A stretch of 64,000 nt of DNA from Clostridiales bacterium (GTDB lineage Bacteria > Bacillota > Dethiobacteria > Dethiobacterales > Dethiobacteraceae). The stretch spans positions 62,001 to 126,000 of the forward strand of contig JAGXRM010000008.1 of NCBI GenBank assembly GCA_018335855.1, in the 5' to 3' direction. Under the pieces are notes generated by a model. The model ran no database searches. It was given only the letters and a program-made list of their open reading frames with translations, and was not told where the DNA came from. Shown here one piece after another: positions 35,840-47,236 of this stretch. Numbering within the stretch: the first letter of the stretch is position 1; each line of letters begins with the position of its first letter. The position numbers were made by a program, and so were the translations under genes.

Positions 35840-36032
35840 ACAAGAACCGTGGAAGATGAGTACGCCGCAGAACTGTCAGCGAACCGGGGAACGGTGGAAG
35901 CCCGGCCATGTAAAACGGCGGAATGGCACTTCAGATGAGCGGTTAAAAAGAGTGGGCATAGTAATGCTATGCCAAGTAGGGTGGAACCGCGGGAACTTCC
36001 CGTCCCTATAGGGACGGAGGTTCCTTTTTTGT
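35840..36032 (+). promoter_or_regulatory. Glycine T-box leader
   Basis: Stem I features include GATGAGTA, AGCGAACC and the distal loop GGTG. A specifier GGC lies at 35925-35927 in GAATGGCACTTCAG. A stem III hairpin (GGCATAG/CTATGCC) follows, then the T-box AGTAGGGTGGAACCGCGGG (35975-35993) and a terminator with TTTTTT at 36025-36030. Uncharged tRNA-Gly would favour the antiterminator and read-through into glyQS. Confidence 0.95.
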
Positions 36033-36071
36033 TATCTTGAAGCGCAAAGTTGATACGAGGAGGAATGAGTC

Positions 36072-36962
36072 TTGGATTTTCAAACAATGATCCTAAAGCT
36101 GCAAAACTATTGGGCAAAAAAGAATTGTATCCTTTTACAGCCCTATGATGTGGAAAAAGGTGCGGGTACGATGAACCCGGCCACATTCCTGCGTGCCCTG
36201 GGGCCAGAGCCCTGGTCGGTCGCATACGTAGAACCATCCAGACGGCCCACAGACGGCCGTTATGGAGAAAATCCCAACCGTCTTTTCCAACATCATCAGT
36301 TTCAGGTAATTATCAAGCCTGCACCCCATGATATTCAGGACCTTTACCTGGAGAGCCTCCGTGAATTGGGTATTATCCCGGAAGAACATGATATTCGTTT
36401 CGTGGAAGACAACTGGGAATCGCCCACACTGGGCGCCTGGGGGTTAGGCTGGGAAGTTTGGCTGGATGGGATGGAGATTACTCAGTTTACCTATTTTCAG
36501 CAAGTGGGTAGTATTGACCTGGATGCTGTCTCCGTGGAAATCACGTACGGTTTGGAACGGATTGCCATGTATATCCAGGGTAAAGAAAATGTGTTTCATA
36601 TCGAGTGGGTCGACGGCATAAACTACGGAGAAATATTTCACCGCGCTGAAGTGGAGCATTCCACCTACTGTTTTGAAGAAGCAGATACGGACATGCTCTT
36701 TTCACTGTTTACAACCTATGAAAAGGAAGCGCGCCGTCTTCTGGAAAAAGAGCTGATTCTGCCCGGCTATGACTATGTACTCAAGTGCTCCCACGCATTT
36801 AACTTACTGGATGCCAGGGGGGCAATCAGCGTATCCGAACGGACTGCATATATCGGCAGAGTAAGAAATTTAGCCAGGCTATGTGCGCAAAATTATCTTG
36901 TGCAGCGGGAACAGATGGGCTTTCCGCTTGCCCGTGTAAAGGGAGGGTCAGAGCGTGCGTAA
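36072..36962 (+). CDS. glyQ: Glycyl-tRNA synthetase alpha subunit
   Basis: 296 aa. Begins with [24 protein letters not shown] and contains [19 protein letters not shown], both diagnostic; class II motif regions present. TTG start at 36072, behind GGAGG. The bacterial alpha2-beta2 enzyme. Its expression is set by the T-box leader. Overlaps glyS by eight bases. Confidence 0.98.
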   Translation: MDFQTMILKLQNYWAKKNCILLQPYDVEKGAGTMNPATFLRALGPEPWSVAYVEPSRRPTDGRYGENPNRLFQHHQFQVIIKPAPHDIQDLYLESLRELGIIPEEHDIRFVEDNWESPTLGAWGLGWEVWLDGMEITQFTYFQQVGSIDLDAVSVEITYGLERIAMYIQGKENVFHIEWVDGINYGEIFHRAEVEHSTYCFEEADTDMLFSLFTTYEKEARRLLEKELILPGYDYVLKCSHAFNLLDARGAISVSERTAYIGRVRNLARLCAQNYLVQREQMGFPLARVKGGSERA

Positions 36963-39042
36963 AGAATCATTTTTACTGGAGATCGGTACAGAAGAAATTC
37001 CTGCCCGTTTTATGGATCCCGCGCTAAAACAACTCCGTGAAAGAGCCGCAGAAGAACTGACGGCTAACCGTCTTTCTTTCGATGATATTAATGTCTACGG
37101 TACACCCCGTCGCTTGGCCCTGCTGGTATCCGGCTTAGCAGAGCGTCAACTGGATCTGAGTGAAAAGAAAAAAGGGCCTGCGGTAAAAGCCGCGTTTGAT
37201 GCCGACGGCGACCCAACAAATGCGGCCAAAGGCTTTGCCAGATCCCAGGGGGTTGAGGTAGCCAATCTTTTTGTTGAAGAACTGGACGGTACGGAGTATG
37301 TTTTTGCCTTGAGGGAAGAGCCCGGCAGGGAGACCACATCCGTCCTGCCCATGCTTTGCCAAACACTGGCCAAACATCTCAACTTTCCCAAGCCGATGTT
37401 CTGGGAGCACAAAGATATCCGTTTTGCCCGGCCTATCCGCTGGTTAACAGCTCTTTACGGCAGTGACGAAATAAACTTTACCTTTGCCGGCCTGACGTCA
37501 GGTCGTGAAACAACGGGACACCGGTTTTTGTCACCGGACCGTTTTGTATTGGCAGATGCCGCTGATTATCTTACTGTGATGGAGAAACTGGCCGTGATTG
37601 TCGACCCGGCCAAGAGGCGCACTATCATTACAGATCAGGTGAATGCGGCCGCTGCCCAACTGGGGGGACAGGCAACCCTTGATGAGGATCTGCTTGATGA
37701 AGTCAACTATCTGGTGGAATTCCCCAAAGCAGTGGTGGGAAGCTTTGCTGCTGAATATCTGGAAATTCCCCAGGAAGTGCTGACCACGGCCATGCGAGCT
37801 CACCAGCGTTATTTCCCCGTGTTTGACGGCCAGGGTAACATCCTGCCCCATTTCATTACCATCAGCAATGGAACTGACGATGCATTCCTGAAAAATGTAC
37901 GAGCCGGTAATGAAAGGGTATTACGTGCCCGCCTGTCCGATGCCCGCTTCTTTTTTGAAGAAGATTGTAAAAAACCGTTAAGCGAATATGTGGATCAGCT
38001 CGATAATATTGTTTTTATGGAGCAATTAGGTTCAATACGTAAAAAAACTGACAGGGTTGTCCGGTTAGCCGAAGCGCTATGTGGTGAATTAAATATCAGC
38101 GGGGAAATAAAAGAAGCTGCTGTCCGCGCGGCGTTCCTTGCCAAAGCAGACTTAATGACACACATGGTTTATGAGTTTCCCGAACTCCAAGGTACAATGG
38201 GCATGCATTATGCGGCACTTTCCGGCGAGAAAGAAGCTGTATCCCGTGCGATAGAGGAACACTACGCACCGCGATTTGCCGGAGATGATCCTCCGGCCAG
38301 CATCGCGGGTGCTATCGTGGCTGTGGCGGATAAGCTGGATACGATGGCCGCCTGCTTCGGACTGGGCCTGATTCCCAGCGGTTCGCAGGATCCCTACGCT
38401 TTGCGGCGCAGTGCACTGGGAATTGTCGCCACTTTGTCGGCGCACGGGTTAGCCATTTCATTGGAGCGCCTGGCATCCCTGGGCCTTTCGGCATTGGCGG
38501 GTAGCTTAAGCAGGCCCGACCAGGATGTGGCAACGGATCTCTACGACTTTTTCGTGCAGCGTGTCCGGTTTTACTTTCAGGAAAAAGGCTTACGCTATGA
38601 TGTCATTGAAGCCGTACTGGGAGCAGCCGTCAGCGATCTTCCCGGCTTTTTGGCCAGGGCGGATGCGCTACGCAACAAAGTGGATACACCTGAGATGACA
38701 CAAATTCTTACACCGTTTACCAGGGTGGCAAATCTGACCCGTGAGTTTGCAGGCGGCACTATTGTGCCGGAATCTTTTACAACCCAGGCTGAACGGGATT
38801 TATATGAAGCTGTGACTGTGGCTGCTGCAGCGGTAGAAAAAGCAGCGGCCCATGCCCGTTTCGATGAGGTTTTTGAAACATTGGCGCCGTTATCCCGTCC
38901 CATTGACAGCTTCTTCAGTGAAGTGATGGTCATGGTTGATGATGAAAGTATCAAAACGAATCGCCTTTCATTGCTGGCACTTGTCAAAGAAGTATTTTTA
39001 ACACTGGGTGACTTGTCAAAAATTGTACAGGAAAAAAAATAA
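36955..39042 (+). CDS. glyS: Glycyl-tRNA synthetase beta subunit
   Basis: 695 aa. Starts [22 protein letters not shown], contains an HD-like central domain and a C-terminal DALR anticodon-binding region ([16 protein letters not shown]). Forms the tetramer with GlyQ. GTG start inside glyQ. Normal length (about 690). Confidence 0.98.
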   Translation: MRKESFLLEIGTEEIPARFMDPALKQLRERAAEELTANRLSFDDINVYGTPRRLALLVSGLAERQLDLSEKKKGPAVKAAFDADGDPTNAAKGFARSQGVEVANLFVEELDGTEYVFALREEPGRETTSVLPMLCQTLAKHLNFPKPMFWEHKDIRFARPIRWLTALYGSDEINFTFAGLTSGRETTGHRFLSPDRFVLADAADYLTVMEKLAVIVDPAKRRTIITDQVNAAAAQLGGQATLDEDLLDEVNYLVEFPKAVVGSFAAEYLEIPQEVLTTAMRAHQRYFPVFDGQGNILPHFITISNGTDDAFLKNVRAGNERVLRARLSDARFFFEEDCKKPLSEYVDQLDNIVFMEQLGSIRKKTDRVVRLAEALCGELNISGEIKEAAVRAAFLAKADLMTHMVYEFPELQGTMGMHYAALSGEKEAVSRAIEEHYAPRFAGDDPPASIAGAIVAVADKLDTMAACFGLGLIPSGSQDPYALRRSALGIVATLSAHGLAISLERLASLGLSALAGSLSRPDQDVATDLYDFFVQRVRFYFQEKGLRYDVIEAVLGAAVSDLPGFLARADALRNKVDTPEMTQILTPFTRVANLTREFAGGTIVPESFTTQAERDLYEAVTVAAAAVEKAAAHARFDEVFETLAPLSRPIDSFFSEVMVMVDDESIKTNRLSLLALVKEVFLTLGDLSKIVQEKK

Positions 39043-39068
39043 GCGGCCAGGCAGGAAACAATCAAATG

Positions 39069-39117
39069 ATATAGTATATACTATATAGTGATTTTAGACT
39101 AAATAGCATATGCTATT
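39069..39117. promoter_or_regulatory. Two perfect palindromes before the CcpN-like gene
   Basis: ATATAGTATATACTATAT (39069-39086) and AATAGCATATGCTATT (39102-39117), spaced 15 bases apart in the glyS-ccpN interval. The second contains TATGCTAT, matching the first eight positions of the Bacillus CcpN site TRTGHYATAYW. These are likely operators of the repressor encoded just downstream. Confidence 0.65.
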
Positions 39118-39146
39118 AGCCTGAATCCTGTTATTATTGGCCGGAG

Positions 39147-39779
39147 GTGTTACAAATAGACTTCAGTGCACGGCAACTGGAAATTCTTGAGATTGTTAAG
39201 ATGGAAGGTCCTATTTCCGGAGAGGAAATTGCGGGCCGGCTACATCTGTCCCGGGCGGCGCTTCGTCCCCATCTGGCCGTTTTAACCACATCTGGCCTGA
39301 TTGACGCGCGGCCCCGGGTCGGATATTTTTTTACTGGCAACTCCCATAATGAGGTGGGGGAAATGTTAAAAGGGATTACTGTGGGTGAAATCAAAAGCAG
39401 GCCAAAAGTTATTCGGGAAAACGTATCCGTTTACGATGCCATCGTTACCCTCTTCCTGGAAGATGTGGGGACTCTTTTTGTTGTGGACGAAGAAGGATTT
39501 CTGTTGGGAGTTGTTTCCCGCAAAGACTTTCTTAAAACGGCACTGGGCGGAGCCGATCTGCATAAAATGCCTGTGGGTGTGATTATGACGCGTATGCCGC
39601 AGGTTCATATCGTCAGGGAAGACGAAACTGTTTTACAGGCGGCGTGCAGAATCATGGAGCACGAAGTGGACTCTTTGCCTGTCATCCGGGACATGGGGAA
39701 AGAAGGATTAAAAGTTGTGGGACGGGTGACAAAAACCAATCTGGCGCGTCTGCTCGTGGACCTGAGTGCAGACCGGTAA
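39147..39779 (+). CDS. ccpN: CcpN-like transcription repressor (HTH plus two CBS domains)
   Basis: 210 aa. N-terminal winged HTH ([20 protein letters not shown], then [27 protein letters not shown]) and two CBS domains (about residues 75-135 and 140-205). In B. subtilis CcpN (YqzB) represses gapB and pckA and is encoded with yqfL (ppsR), exactly as here. The start is uncertain: GTG 39147 overlaps its only RBS (GGAGGTG), though homologues begin nearby; a non-canonical start a few codons later is possible. It probably autoregulates through the palindromes. Confidence 0.9.
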   Translation: MLQIDFSARQLEILEIVKMEGPISGEEIAGRLHLSRAALRPHLAVLTTSGLIDARPRVGYFFTGNSHNEVGEMLKGITVGEIKSRPKVIRENVSVYDAIVTLFLEDVGTLFVVDEEGFLLGVVSRKDFLKTALGGADLHKMPVGVIMTRMPQVHIVREDETVLQAACRIMEHEVDSLPVIRDMGKEGLKVVGRVTKTNLARLLVDLSADR

Positions 39780-39792
39780 AAGGGGTGAAATT

Positions 39793-40620
39793 ATGCATGA
39801 TCTAAAACGTAAGCCGTTTGTTTACCTGGTATCTGATTCCATCGGTGAAACTGCTGAGTTTGTCGTGAAAGCTGTAGCCAGTCAATTTAATTCCGGACAT
39901 GTGGACATAAAAAGGATTCCTTTTGTCAATGACACGGAAACGATTATTGACGTGGTCGAGGAAGCAGCGCTGGCTAAAGGAATGATTGCATATACACTGG
40001 TCCTGCCTGAACTTAGGGCAGTCCTCCGGGAAGAAAGTGAACGGAGGGGGCTAATTACTGTAGATGTCATGGGACCAATGATGGATGCGTTTGCCAAACT
40101 TCTGCAGATTGACCCGCGTCTGGAACCGGGTCTGGTCCGCAGATTGGATGAAGAGTACTTCCGGCGGGTGGCTGCCATAGAATTTGCTGTGAAATATGAC
40201 GATGGCAAAGATCCCCGGGGCCTTCTCCTTGCTGATGTGGTGTTAATTGGGGTGTCACGTACTTCAAAAACACCTTTATCCATGTATCTGGCCCATAAGC
40301 GTTTGAAGGTAGCCAATCTTCCCCTGGTCCCGGAAGTCGATGCTCCGGAAGAGCTATTCTGGGTGCCCCCCAACAAAGTGATCGGCCTGACAATCAATCC
40401 GCGCCAACTGAATGAGATTCGCCAGGAAAGACTGAAGGCTCTGGGGCTCCATGCGGAGGCAAACTATGCCAGCATGGAAAGAATCCTGGAAGAGCTGGAT
40501 TACTCGGAGAAGATTATGCGCAGAGTAGGTTGTCCGATATTTGATGTGTCCAACAAAGCTGTGGAAGAAGTGGCCAATAAAATATTAGAAGTGATTAGGG
40601 AGGATCCAAGGAATGGATAA
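39793..40620 (+). CDS. ppsR: Pyruvate, phosphate dikinase regulatory protein (kinase/phosphorylase)
   Basis: 275 aa DUF299 protein. [14 protein letters not shown] at the N-terminus, P-loop [17 protein letters not shown], and the C-terminal [16 protein letters not shown]. It ADP-dependently phosphorylates and dephosphorylates a threonine of PPDK. ATG 39793 behind AAGGGGTG. Overlaps ppdK by eight bases, so the regulator and its substrate are translationally coupled. Confidence 0.97.
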   Translation: MHDLKRKPFVYLVSDSIGETAEFVVKAVASQFNSGHVDIKRIPFVNDTETIIDVVEEAALAKGMIAYTLVLPELRAVLREESERRGLITVDVMGPMMDAFAKLLQIDPRLEPGLVRRLDEEYFRRVAAIEFAVKYDDGKDPRGLLLADVVLIGVSRTSKTPLSMYLAHKRLKVANLPLVPEVDAPEELFWVPPNKVIGLTINPRQLNEIRQERLKALGLHAEANYASMERILEELDYSEKIMRRVGCPIFDVSNKAVEEVANKILEVIREDPRNG

Positions 40621-43252
40621 GAAGAATGTTTACCTCTTTGCCGAGGGCAACGCCGGAATGCGGGAACTCTTGGGAGGAAAAGGTGCTAACCTGGCAGAAA
40701 TGACAAATATCGGTTTGCCTGTACCTCCCGGATTTACTGTTTCTACCGAAGCCTGCCGCGAATATTTCCGCCGGGAACAGGTAATCTGGGAAGAACTCCA
40801 CAAAGAAGTGGTTTCTGCCTTACGTACACTGGAAGAAGCCACAGGGAAAACGTTTGGTGACAAGAAAAATCCCTTACTTGTATCCGTCCGTTCCGGTTCC
40901 GTTTTTTCCATGCCCGGCATGATGGACACAGTGCTGAATCTTGGGTTAAACAATGAGACTATAAACGGCCTCGCTGAAGCGTCGGGCAATCGACGCTTTG
41001 CCTATGATTGTTATCGTCGTTTTATTCAGATGTTTTCCGATGTGGTTCTTAACGTGGAGCATTTCCACTTTGAGAGGGCGTTGGAAGAGAAGAAAAAAAG
41101 CCTTGGCGTTAAAGATGATACCCAGCTTGATGAGGCGGCTATGCAGGATGTTATCGAAGAATATTTAAAAATCGTAGTACGCCATACTAAAAAACCCTTT
41201 CCCCAGGACCCGGTCGAACAACTGATACTCTCCATTCAGGCCGTATTTGATTCCTGGAACAACCAGCGTGCCATTGTATACCGACAGATACATAAGCTGC
41301 CCGATCACCTGGGAACTGCTGTTAATGTGCAGATTATGGTGTTTGGTAACCTGGGTGAAGGAAGCGGTACAGGAGTTGCTTTCACACGGAATCCCTCCGA
41401 CGGTACCAAAGAATTATACGGCGAATTTCTCATGAATGCCCAAGGCGAGGATGTGGTTGCCGGGACTCGGACACCGCTGCCGATTGCTGCCATGCAAGAC
41501 TATCTTCCCGAAGCTTACCGGGAATTCAGTGAACTCTGTACGCTTCTGGAAAATCACTACCGCGATATACAGGATATTGAGTTTACGGTAGAGCGGGGTA
41601 AACTCTATTTACTGCAAACCAGAAACGGTAAACGGACTGCGGCTGCGGCCGTAAAAGCTGCGGTAAATATGGCGGAAGAAGGCGTGCTCACCCAGGCAGA
41701 GGCATTGCTGCGGGTAAATCCCGCCCAACTGGATCAACTTCTCCACCGCCGGATTGATCCGGATGCCGTTAAGGACGTCATTGCCAAGGGGCTTCCCGCC
41801 TCACCCGGTGCTGCATCAGGGGTCATTGTTTTTTATGCCGACGATGCGGAAGATATGGCGGCAGACGGGAAAAAGGTAATCCTAGTCCGTCCTGAAACGA
41901 CTCCGGATGATATCCATGGCATTGTGGCAGCCCAGGGCGTTTTAACGACCAGGGGAGGCATGACCAGCCACGCTGCAGTGGTGGCCCGGGGAATGGGCAA
42001 GCCGTGCGTTTCCGGCTGTGAAGATCTGTCCATTGATATTGTCGCCAAGACAATGAAGGTGGACGGCCGGACGTTTAAAGAAGGAGACACCATTTCCATC
42101 GACGGAACGACGGGCGAAGTCATTGCTGGTACGGTGGCTTTGATTGACCCCCAACTAAGCGCGGAATTTACTAAAATTCTGGGTTGGGCCGATGAAACAA
42201 AAAGACTCGGAGTCCGCGCCAACGCTGACACCCCCGAAGATGCCCGGAAAGCAAGGGAATTCGGGGCCCAGGGAATCGGATTGTGCCGTACGGAGCATAT
42301 GTTTATGTCACAAGACAGGTTGCCAGTGGTACAAAAAATGATTCTCGCAAAAAATGATCAAGAGCGCCAGACGGCATTGGCTAAACTCCTACCTATGCAA
42401 CAGGAGGATTTTATCGGTATTTTTGAGGCCATGGAAGGTTTTCCCGTCACGATCCGCCTGCTGGATCCCCCCCTCCATGAGTTTTTGCCCAACATAGAAG
42501 AATTACTGGTTGATGTCACCCTGCTAAAGGAGCGGGAGGGAGACTCTCTGCTGCTTAAAGAAAAAGAAGAATTGCTTCGTCAGGTGAAGGCCCTCCATGA
42601 GTCCAACCCCATGCTGGGCCACCGCGGTTGCAGACTGGGCCTTGTTACGCCGGAAATCTACAGAATGCAGGCACTTGCCATTTTCCGGGCCGTCGCAGAA
42701 CTGGCAGGCCGCGATATCATTATCATCCCCGAAGTTATGATTCCGCTGGTTGGCCATGAAAATGAACTGCGTCTGATGCGGGAACTGGTGGAAGAAGCGG
42801 CAGAACAGGTGATGCAAGAGAGCGGTATTCGTTTTGCATACCTGGTGGGTACAATGATTGAATTGCCCCGGGCCTGTGTCACTGCCGATAAAATTGCCAC
42901 CCACGCCGACTTTTTCTCCTTTGGTACCAATGACCTGACACAGACCACTTTCGGTTATTCCCGGGATGACGCCGAGGGTAAATTCCTGTTACATTATTTG
43001 CAACAGAAGATCATTCCTGAAAACCCCTTTGCCGTCCTGGACAGAGAAGGCGTCGGTGAGCTGGTAAAAATGGCGGTAACAAAAGGCCGCTCAACCAAAG
43101 AAAATATTAAGCTGGGTATTTGCGGAGAGCACGGCGGCGACCCGTCATCCATAGAATTCTTCCACTTTGCCGGCCTGCATTACGTCTCCTGCTCCCCCTA
43201 CCGGGTTCCCATCGCCCGTCTCGCCGCCGCCCACGCCAACCTCCCCAAATAA
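40613..43252 (+). CDS. ppdK: Pyruvate, phosphate dikinase
   Basis: 879 aa. ATP-grasp N-terminal domain ([32 protein letters not shown]), swivelling phosphohistidine domain ([21 protein letters not shown] with His), C-terminal PEP/pyruvate barrel ([13 protein letters not shown]). Interconverts PEP and pyruvate reversibly with PPi. Follows ppsR and CcpN-like repressor: a gluconeogenic control module. Confidence 0.98.
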   Translation: MDKKNVYLFAEGNAGMRELLGGKGANLAEMTNIGLPVPPGFTVSTEACREYFRREQVIWEELHKEVVSALRTLEEATGKTFGDKKNPLLVSVRSGSVFSMPGMMDTVLNLGLNNETINGLAEASGNRRFAYDCYRRFIQMFSDVVLNVEHFHFERALEEKKKSLGVKDDTQLDEAAMQDVIEEYLKIVVRHTKKPFPQDPVEQLILSIQAVFDSWNNQRAIVYRQIHKLPDHLGTAVNVQIMVFGNLGEGSGTGVAFTRNPSDGTKELYGEFLMNAQGEDVVAGTRTPLPIAAMQDYLPEAYREFSELCTLLENHYRDIQDIEFTVERGKLYLLQTRNGKRTAAAAVKAAVNMAEEGVLTQAEALLRVNPAQLDQLLHRRIDPDAVKDVIAKGLPASPGAASGVIVFYADDAEDMAADGKKVILVRPETTPDDIHGIVAAQGVLTTRGGMTSHAAVVARGMGKPCVSGCEDLSIDIVAKTMKVDGRTFKEGDTISIDGTTGEVIAGTVALIDPQLSAEFTKILGWADETKRLGVRANADTPEDARKAREFGAQGIGLCRTEHMFMSQDRLPVVQKMILAKNDQERQTALAKLLPMQQEDFIGIFEAMEGFPVTIRLLDPPLHEFLPNIEELLVDVTLLKEREGDSLLLKEKEELLRQVKALHESNPMLGHRGCRLGLVTPEIYRMQALAIFRAVAELAGRDIIIIPEVMIPLVGHENELRLMRELVEEAAEQVMQESGIRFAYLVGTMIELPRACVTADKIATHADFFSFGTNDLTQTTFGYSRDDAEGKFLLHYLQQKIIPENPFAVLDREGVGELVKMAVTKGRSTKENIKLGICGEHGGDPSSIEFFHFAGLHYVSCSPYRVPIARLAAAHANLPK

Positions 43253-43263
43253 AAAATGCGTTT

Positions 43264-43324
43264 GCAAACCGGGGACGGTTCCTAAAGTTGCAGTTTTGCA
43301 ACTCGAGAACCGTCCCCGGTTTGC
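43264..43324. repeat. REP-like nested inverted repeat
   Basis: Outer arms GCAAACCGGGGACGGTTC (43264-43281) and the exact complement (43307-43324). Inner arms are GTTGCA/TGCAAC. The GGGGACGGTTC core recurs as an extragenic palindrome in many clostridial genomes, often moved by RAYT-like transposases. No such transposase is in this window. Confidence 0.8.
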
Positions 43325-43334
43325 ACGGATTGCA

Positions 43335-43373
43335 AAAGAGGGCTACGTGCTTAGTTAGCACGTAGCCCTCTTT
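43335..43373. terminator. Bidirectional terminator between ppdK and dacF
   Basis: Stem AAAGAGGGCTACGTGCT / AGCACGTAGCCCTCTTT with a TAGTT loop. Confidence 0.9.
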
Positions 43374-43389
43374 GTGATAATATTTTTTG

Positions 43390-44538
43390 CTATCCTCGTT
43401 TAATTAAGCCACGAAAGAACTGGCCCACAGCACGGAGGAGACGGACGAATATATTGGCCCGGGCCACATCTTCGGTTGTAACCAGTTGAGTGGTCGCCAG
43501 TGTTTCTTCTCCCAGCCGTATCTCCAGTGTGGCCGCCTCGGTTCCTGCGTCGACTGGAGCCTCAAGATCTTTTGGTGAGGTAACCACTAATTCAATTTCT
43601 TCCTCGCGTCCTATTGGTACTACTACGTTTACTTCTTCTGTTGTGGAAAGAAATACGGACTGCTGTTTGCCGTTTTTAACCTCAGCTTCCCCAACGACCA
43701 TCCCCTCAGCTACTGCAGTTGTAAGCTTAAAATTACGGAAGCCGTGGGTTAGCAACTCCGAACTGGCAGTGAGACGCTCCGTTTCGTTGGCTGTGTTTAA
43801 CACGACGGAAATCATCCGGACACCATCCTGTTCGGCGGTGCCTGCCAGGCAGAAACCGGCTTCTTCTGTCCAGCCTGTTTTCAGTCCGTCAGCGCCGGGG
43901 AATTTGCCCAACAGAGGATTGCGATTATATTGCCGGATATTATTGAAGGTAAATTCACGCATGGTTTCCAGTTCAAGTATGCGGGGAAAGGTAAGAATGA
44001 GATGGCGGGACAAAACGGCAATATCCCTGGCGCTCATTTCATGACCCGGGGCCGGAATGCCTGTGGAATTTTGAAAGCGGGTCCGTGTTAAACCCAGTTC
44101 GGCCGCACGCAGGTTCATTCTCTGCACGAAGGCAGCTTCACTGCCGTAGAGGTGCTCGGCCAGTGCCACACTGCCGTCATTCGCCGATACGACAGATATC
44201 CCTGTTACTAAATCACCATAGCTGACTTCCTGATTCACGTCAAGAAACATCTGGGACCCACCCATACGCCAGGCTGCTTCTGAGACTATGACCGTATCTT
44301 CCCAGGCCACCTGGCCGGACTCCAGCGCTTCAAAAGCCAGTAGCAACGTCATTACCTTGGTTATGCTGGCGGGAGGCAGAGCCTCGTCCGCGTTTTTTAG
44401 GTAAAGGAATTGTCCGGTCGAAGCTTCCATGAGAGCAGCAACGCCGGCGGACGAGTCAAACTCCTGGGCAGAAGCAGTTGCAGGGATAAGGAGCGCTATA
44501 ATCAGCAATAGCGGCAGAATTCTTTTACGTATCATCAT
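43390..44538 (-). CDS. D-alanyl-D-alanine carboxypeptidase (DacF/DacA type, PBP5-like)
   Basis: 382 aa. Signal peptide (residues 1-24), catalytic motifs SITK (SxxK), SAND (SxN) and LKTGW (KTG), followed by a C-terminal beta domain and a membrane-associated amphipathic helix (NIFVRLLRAVGQFFRGLI). Removes the terminal D-Ala of stem peptides, controlling cross-linking. Both sporulation-specific DacF and vegetative DacA share this architecture; the window does not decide. ATG 44538 with GAGGAGG. Confidence 0.93.
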   Translation of the reverse strand: MMIRKRILPLLLIIALLIPATASAQEFDSSAGVAALMEASTGQFLYLKNADEALPPASITKVMTLLLAFEALESGQVAWEDTVIVSEAAWRMGGSQMFLDVNQEVSYGDLVTGISVVSANDGSVALAEHLYGSEAAFVQRMNLRAAELGLTRTRFQNSTGIPAPGHEMSARDIAVLSRHLILTFPRILELETMREFTFNNIRQYNRNPLLGKFPGADGLKTGWTEEAGFCLAGTAEQDGVRMISVVLNTANETERLTASSELLTHGFRNFKLTTAVAEGMVVGEAEVKNGKQQSVFLSTTEEVNVVVPIGREEEIELVVTSPKDLEAPVDAGTEAATLEIRLGEETLATTQLVTTEDVARANIFVRLLRAVGQFFRGLIKRG

Positions 44539-44663
44539 TGGTGAGTCCTCCTCATACGTTATCATTACCATTACTATATTATACGATTATTAACCGGGAA
44601 TCCAGCAGAGAATACTAACAATATTTTCTTAACCCATACTATTACAGGATGTAGAGGTGGACA

Positions 44664-44692
44664 TTGTGAACTGTTTCATTTTCATGTATAAT
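44664..44692 (+). promoter_or_regulatory. Promoter of the two-component operon
   Basis: TTGTGA (44664-44669), 17-bp spacer, TATAAT (44687-44692). Confidence 0.75.
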
Positions 44693-44726
44693 AGCGTTAT
44701 GAGTCTGTAGGAAAGAAGGGGATACC

Positions 44727-45428
44727 ATGAGTGAAGGCCTTATTCTTGTTGTAGATGATGAAGAGCATATAAGGGAGCTAGTCCGTCTGTATTTAGAAAA
44801 GGAAGGGTTCACCGTGGTGTTGGCCGCTGACGGCGAGGAAGCTGTGCAGAAGGTGAAAGCACTACATCCGCAGCTGATTATCCTGGATATTATGCTGCCA
44901 AAGCTGGATGGATGGGATGTCTGCCGCGAAGTGCGAAAAGTTGCGGAAACCCCGATTATTATGTTGACAGCTAAAGGTGAAGAATTTGATAAAGTTCTAG
45001 GCTTGGAACTGGGTGCGGATGATTACCTGACCAAACCATTTTCACCCCGGGAACTGATGGCGAGGGTGAAAGCCATCCTCCGCCGTACGGCGCCGGATGA
45101 TACCACGCAGGCAGACGGTGACACGGTTTCGCTGCCTGGCCTAACAGTTAACCTGTCATCCAGGGAAGCCCGCGTTAATGGCCAGGAAGTTACTCTGACA
45201 CCGAAAGAATTTGACCTGCTCTGGTTTCTGTCTAAAAATCCGGGCAAAGTATTTACCCGGGAACAATTGCTGACAGCGGTCTGGGGATATGATTATTATG
45301 GGGACCTGCGGACAGTGGATACGCATATTAAACGGCTCCGGGAAAAAGTGGAGCGTGACGGGCAGACATCCTACCATGTAAAAACAATCTGGGGTGTTGG
45401 CTATAAATTCGAGGTGCACGAAAAATGA
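44727..45428 (+). CDS. OmpR-family response regulator (WalR/PhoP-like)
   Basis: 233 aa. Receiver domain with acidic DDEE (residues 10-13), phospho-acceptor in ILDIMLPKLDG, and K in TKPFSP; OmpR winged helix (residues 135-230) with TVDTHIKRLREK. Stop overlaps the next ATG (ATGA). Best matches by family feel are WalR, PhoP and ResD; targets cannot be read here. RBS AAGAAGGGG. Confidence 0.92.
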   Translation: MSEGLILVVDDEEHIRELVRLYLEKEGFTVVLAADGEEAVQKVKALHPQLIILDIMLPKLDGWDVCREVRKVAETPIIMLTAKGEEFDKVLGLELGADDYLTKPFSPRELMARVKAILRRTAPDDTTQADGDTVSLPGLTVNLSSREARVNGQEVTLTPKEFDLLWFLSKNPGKVFTREQLLTAVWGYDYYGDLRTVDTHIKRLREKVERDGQTSYHVKTIWGVGYKFEVHEK

Positions 45429-47191
45429 AATCCAACATCTTCACAAAATTACTAACGACGTATTTGGTGATCATTTTGATCACCTTACTTGTTGTCGGCC
45501 TTTTATTGCCCCAACTTATTCAAAATTACTATTATAATGCCAGGGAAAGGGAACTGGCAGTCAAGGGGCAGGAAATTGCCGGGATTTTCACTAACTTTAT
45601 GTTGGGATTCCAGGATCAGCGGACAACGGATGATTTATTGTTTGCCCTCGAGCGCTTTTTAGACGCTCACGTGATTCCCGTTGACAGAAATACATTGCTA
45701 TTGGCATCCAGTGATGGTTTTAATCACATCGGGCTGAGACTGACACCGTTTGAGCTCGATGACGTGTTGCGGGGTGAGATTGTCTCTAAGCGGGGTTTTC
45801 ATGACCACACCAGGGAACAACTAATCACCGTAGCTGTACCTATGTGGATTATGGATCAAGTGGTTGGCGCGATTTTTCTCCATGCACCTTTAACAGGAAT
45901 TGCAGGTACGGTTTCCCAGGTTCGTGTATTAATTGTTTATGCCGCTGTGCTTGCCACATTCCTTTCTATGCTGGTCGGGTTTTATATGTCAAAATCCATC
46001 TCCCATCCGCTGCAGCAGATGAACCGGGCGGCACTGGAGGTGGCTGGCGGGAACTATCAGCAACAAGTGGAAGTTTCTTCTTCGGATGAGGTGGGACAAC
46101 TGGCACAAACGTTCAACTACATGTCATCTACACTGCAACAGACAGTTGAAGCTCTATCCCAGGAAAAAACGAAGCTGGAGAATATTATGCTCAGTATGAA
46201 TGAGGGTGTCATAGCCATCGACAGGCAGGGCCAGGGAATTCTGGCAAACCCTCAAGCCCGGTTGCTCCTTGGGCTTACCGAAGAAGATCTTACAGGGAAA
46301 GATATTGCCTCACTGCTAAAAAATGATGACATTTCATCATTATTAATGTCAGCATCCGGTACCGGCACATTGCAGACAGGTAAATTTACTATTGCCAACG
46401 GAAGAATCCTTTCCCTGCAAGTTGCTCCGTTACGGCAGCACGAGAATGTTTGGGGCGCGGTCGGCATTATACAGGATGTAACAGAAAGGGATTATCTTGA
46501 AGGAATGCGCCGGGATTTTGTGGCTAACGTATCTCATGAATTACGAACTCCCATGACGTCCATTCAGGGATTTGTGGAAGCTTTAATTGACGGCCTGGCA
46601 GAGGATAAAGAGAGTGAGGACAGATACCTGAATGTTATTCTTGACGAAACTGTCCGTTTAAACCGCTTAGTAAACGACTTGCTGGATTTATCCAGACTGG
46701 AAACGGGACAGCTAAAATGGCCTATGGAGCCGGTTAGCTTACATCCGTTGTTAAATCAGGTTGTTACGAAACTGCAAAACCAGTTTGAAAAACAGCAGAT
46801 ACAGGCTGTGATAGATTGTCCGGAAAAGCTACCTGCGGTCCTGGGCAACAGAGACAGAATTCAACAGGTATTAATTAACCTGCTCGGCAATGCCATTTCA
46901 TTTACTCCGTCCGGAGGCAAAATTACGCTAATCGCCAGGGAGGACGGAGAAATGATTAGAATAAGCGTTTCTGATACAGGGATTGGTATTCCTGCGGCAG
47001 AGCAAGATAAGATTTGGGATCGTTTTCATAAGGTTGACAGAGCGCGAACCCGTAGTTTAGGCGGGACCGGTTTAGGACTATCCATCGTAAAGCAAATAGT
47101 TGACGCCCATGGCGGTACTGTAGGTTTGTACAGCACATTGGGAGCAGGATCAACATTCCACTTCTCCCTGAATAAGTACGAAACAAATTAA
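45425..47191 (+). CDS. Sensor histidine kinase (WalK/PhoR-like)
   Basis: 588 aa. Two membrane helices (about 10-30 and 160-182) flanking an extracellular CACHE-like sensor, then HAMP (residues 183-236), PAS (about 250-355), HisKA FVANVSHELRTPMTSIQGFV and HATPase (NLLGNAISFTP, DTGIGIP, GTGLGLSIVKQI). Architecture TM-sensor-TM-HAMP-PAS-kinase is that of WalK/PhoR/ResE. Translationally coupled to its regulator. Confidence 0.93.
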   Translation: MKSNIFTKLLTTYLVIILITLLVVGLLLPQLIQNYYYNARERELAVKGQEIAGIFTNFMLGFQDQRTTDDLLFALERFLDAHVIPVDRNTLLLASSDGFNHIGLRLTPFELDDVLRGEIVSKRGFHDHTREQLITVAVPMWIMDQVVGAIFLHAPLTGIAGTVSQVRVLIVYAAVLATFLSMLVGFYMSKSISHPLQQMNRAALEVAGGNYQQQVEVSSSDEVGQLAQTFNYMSSTLQQTVEALSQEKTKLENIMLSMNEGVIAIDRQGQGILANPQARLLLGLTEEDLTGKDIASLLKNDDISSLLMSASGTGTLQTGKFTIANGRILSLQVAPLRQHENVWGAVGIIQDVTERDYLEGMRRDFVANVSHELRTPMTSIQGFVEALIDGLAEDKESEDRYLNVILDETVRLNRLVNDLLDLSRLETGQLKWPMEPVSLHPLLNQVVTKLQNQFEKQQIQAVIDCPEKLPAVLGNRDRIQQVLINLLGNAISFTPSGGKITLIAREDGEMIRISVSDTGIGIPAAEQDKIWDRFHKVDRARTRSLGGTGLGLSIVKQIVDAHGGTVGLYSTLGAGSTFHFSLNKYETN

Positions 47192-47194
47192 ACA

Positions 47195-47236
47195 GGGAAG
47201 GCCGTGTTTACAAAAGTAAACACGGCCTTCCCTTTT
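47195..47236 (+). terminator. Terminator of the two-component operon
   Basis: 17-bp stem GGGAAGGCCGTGTTTAC / GTAAACACGGCCTTCCC with AAAA loop, then TTTT. Confidence 0.95.
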
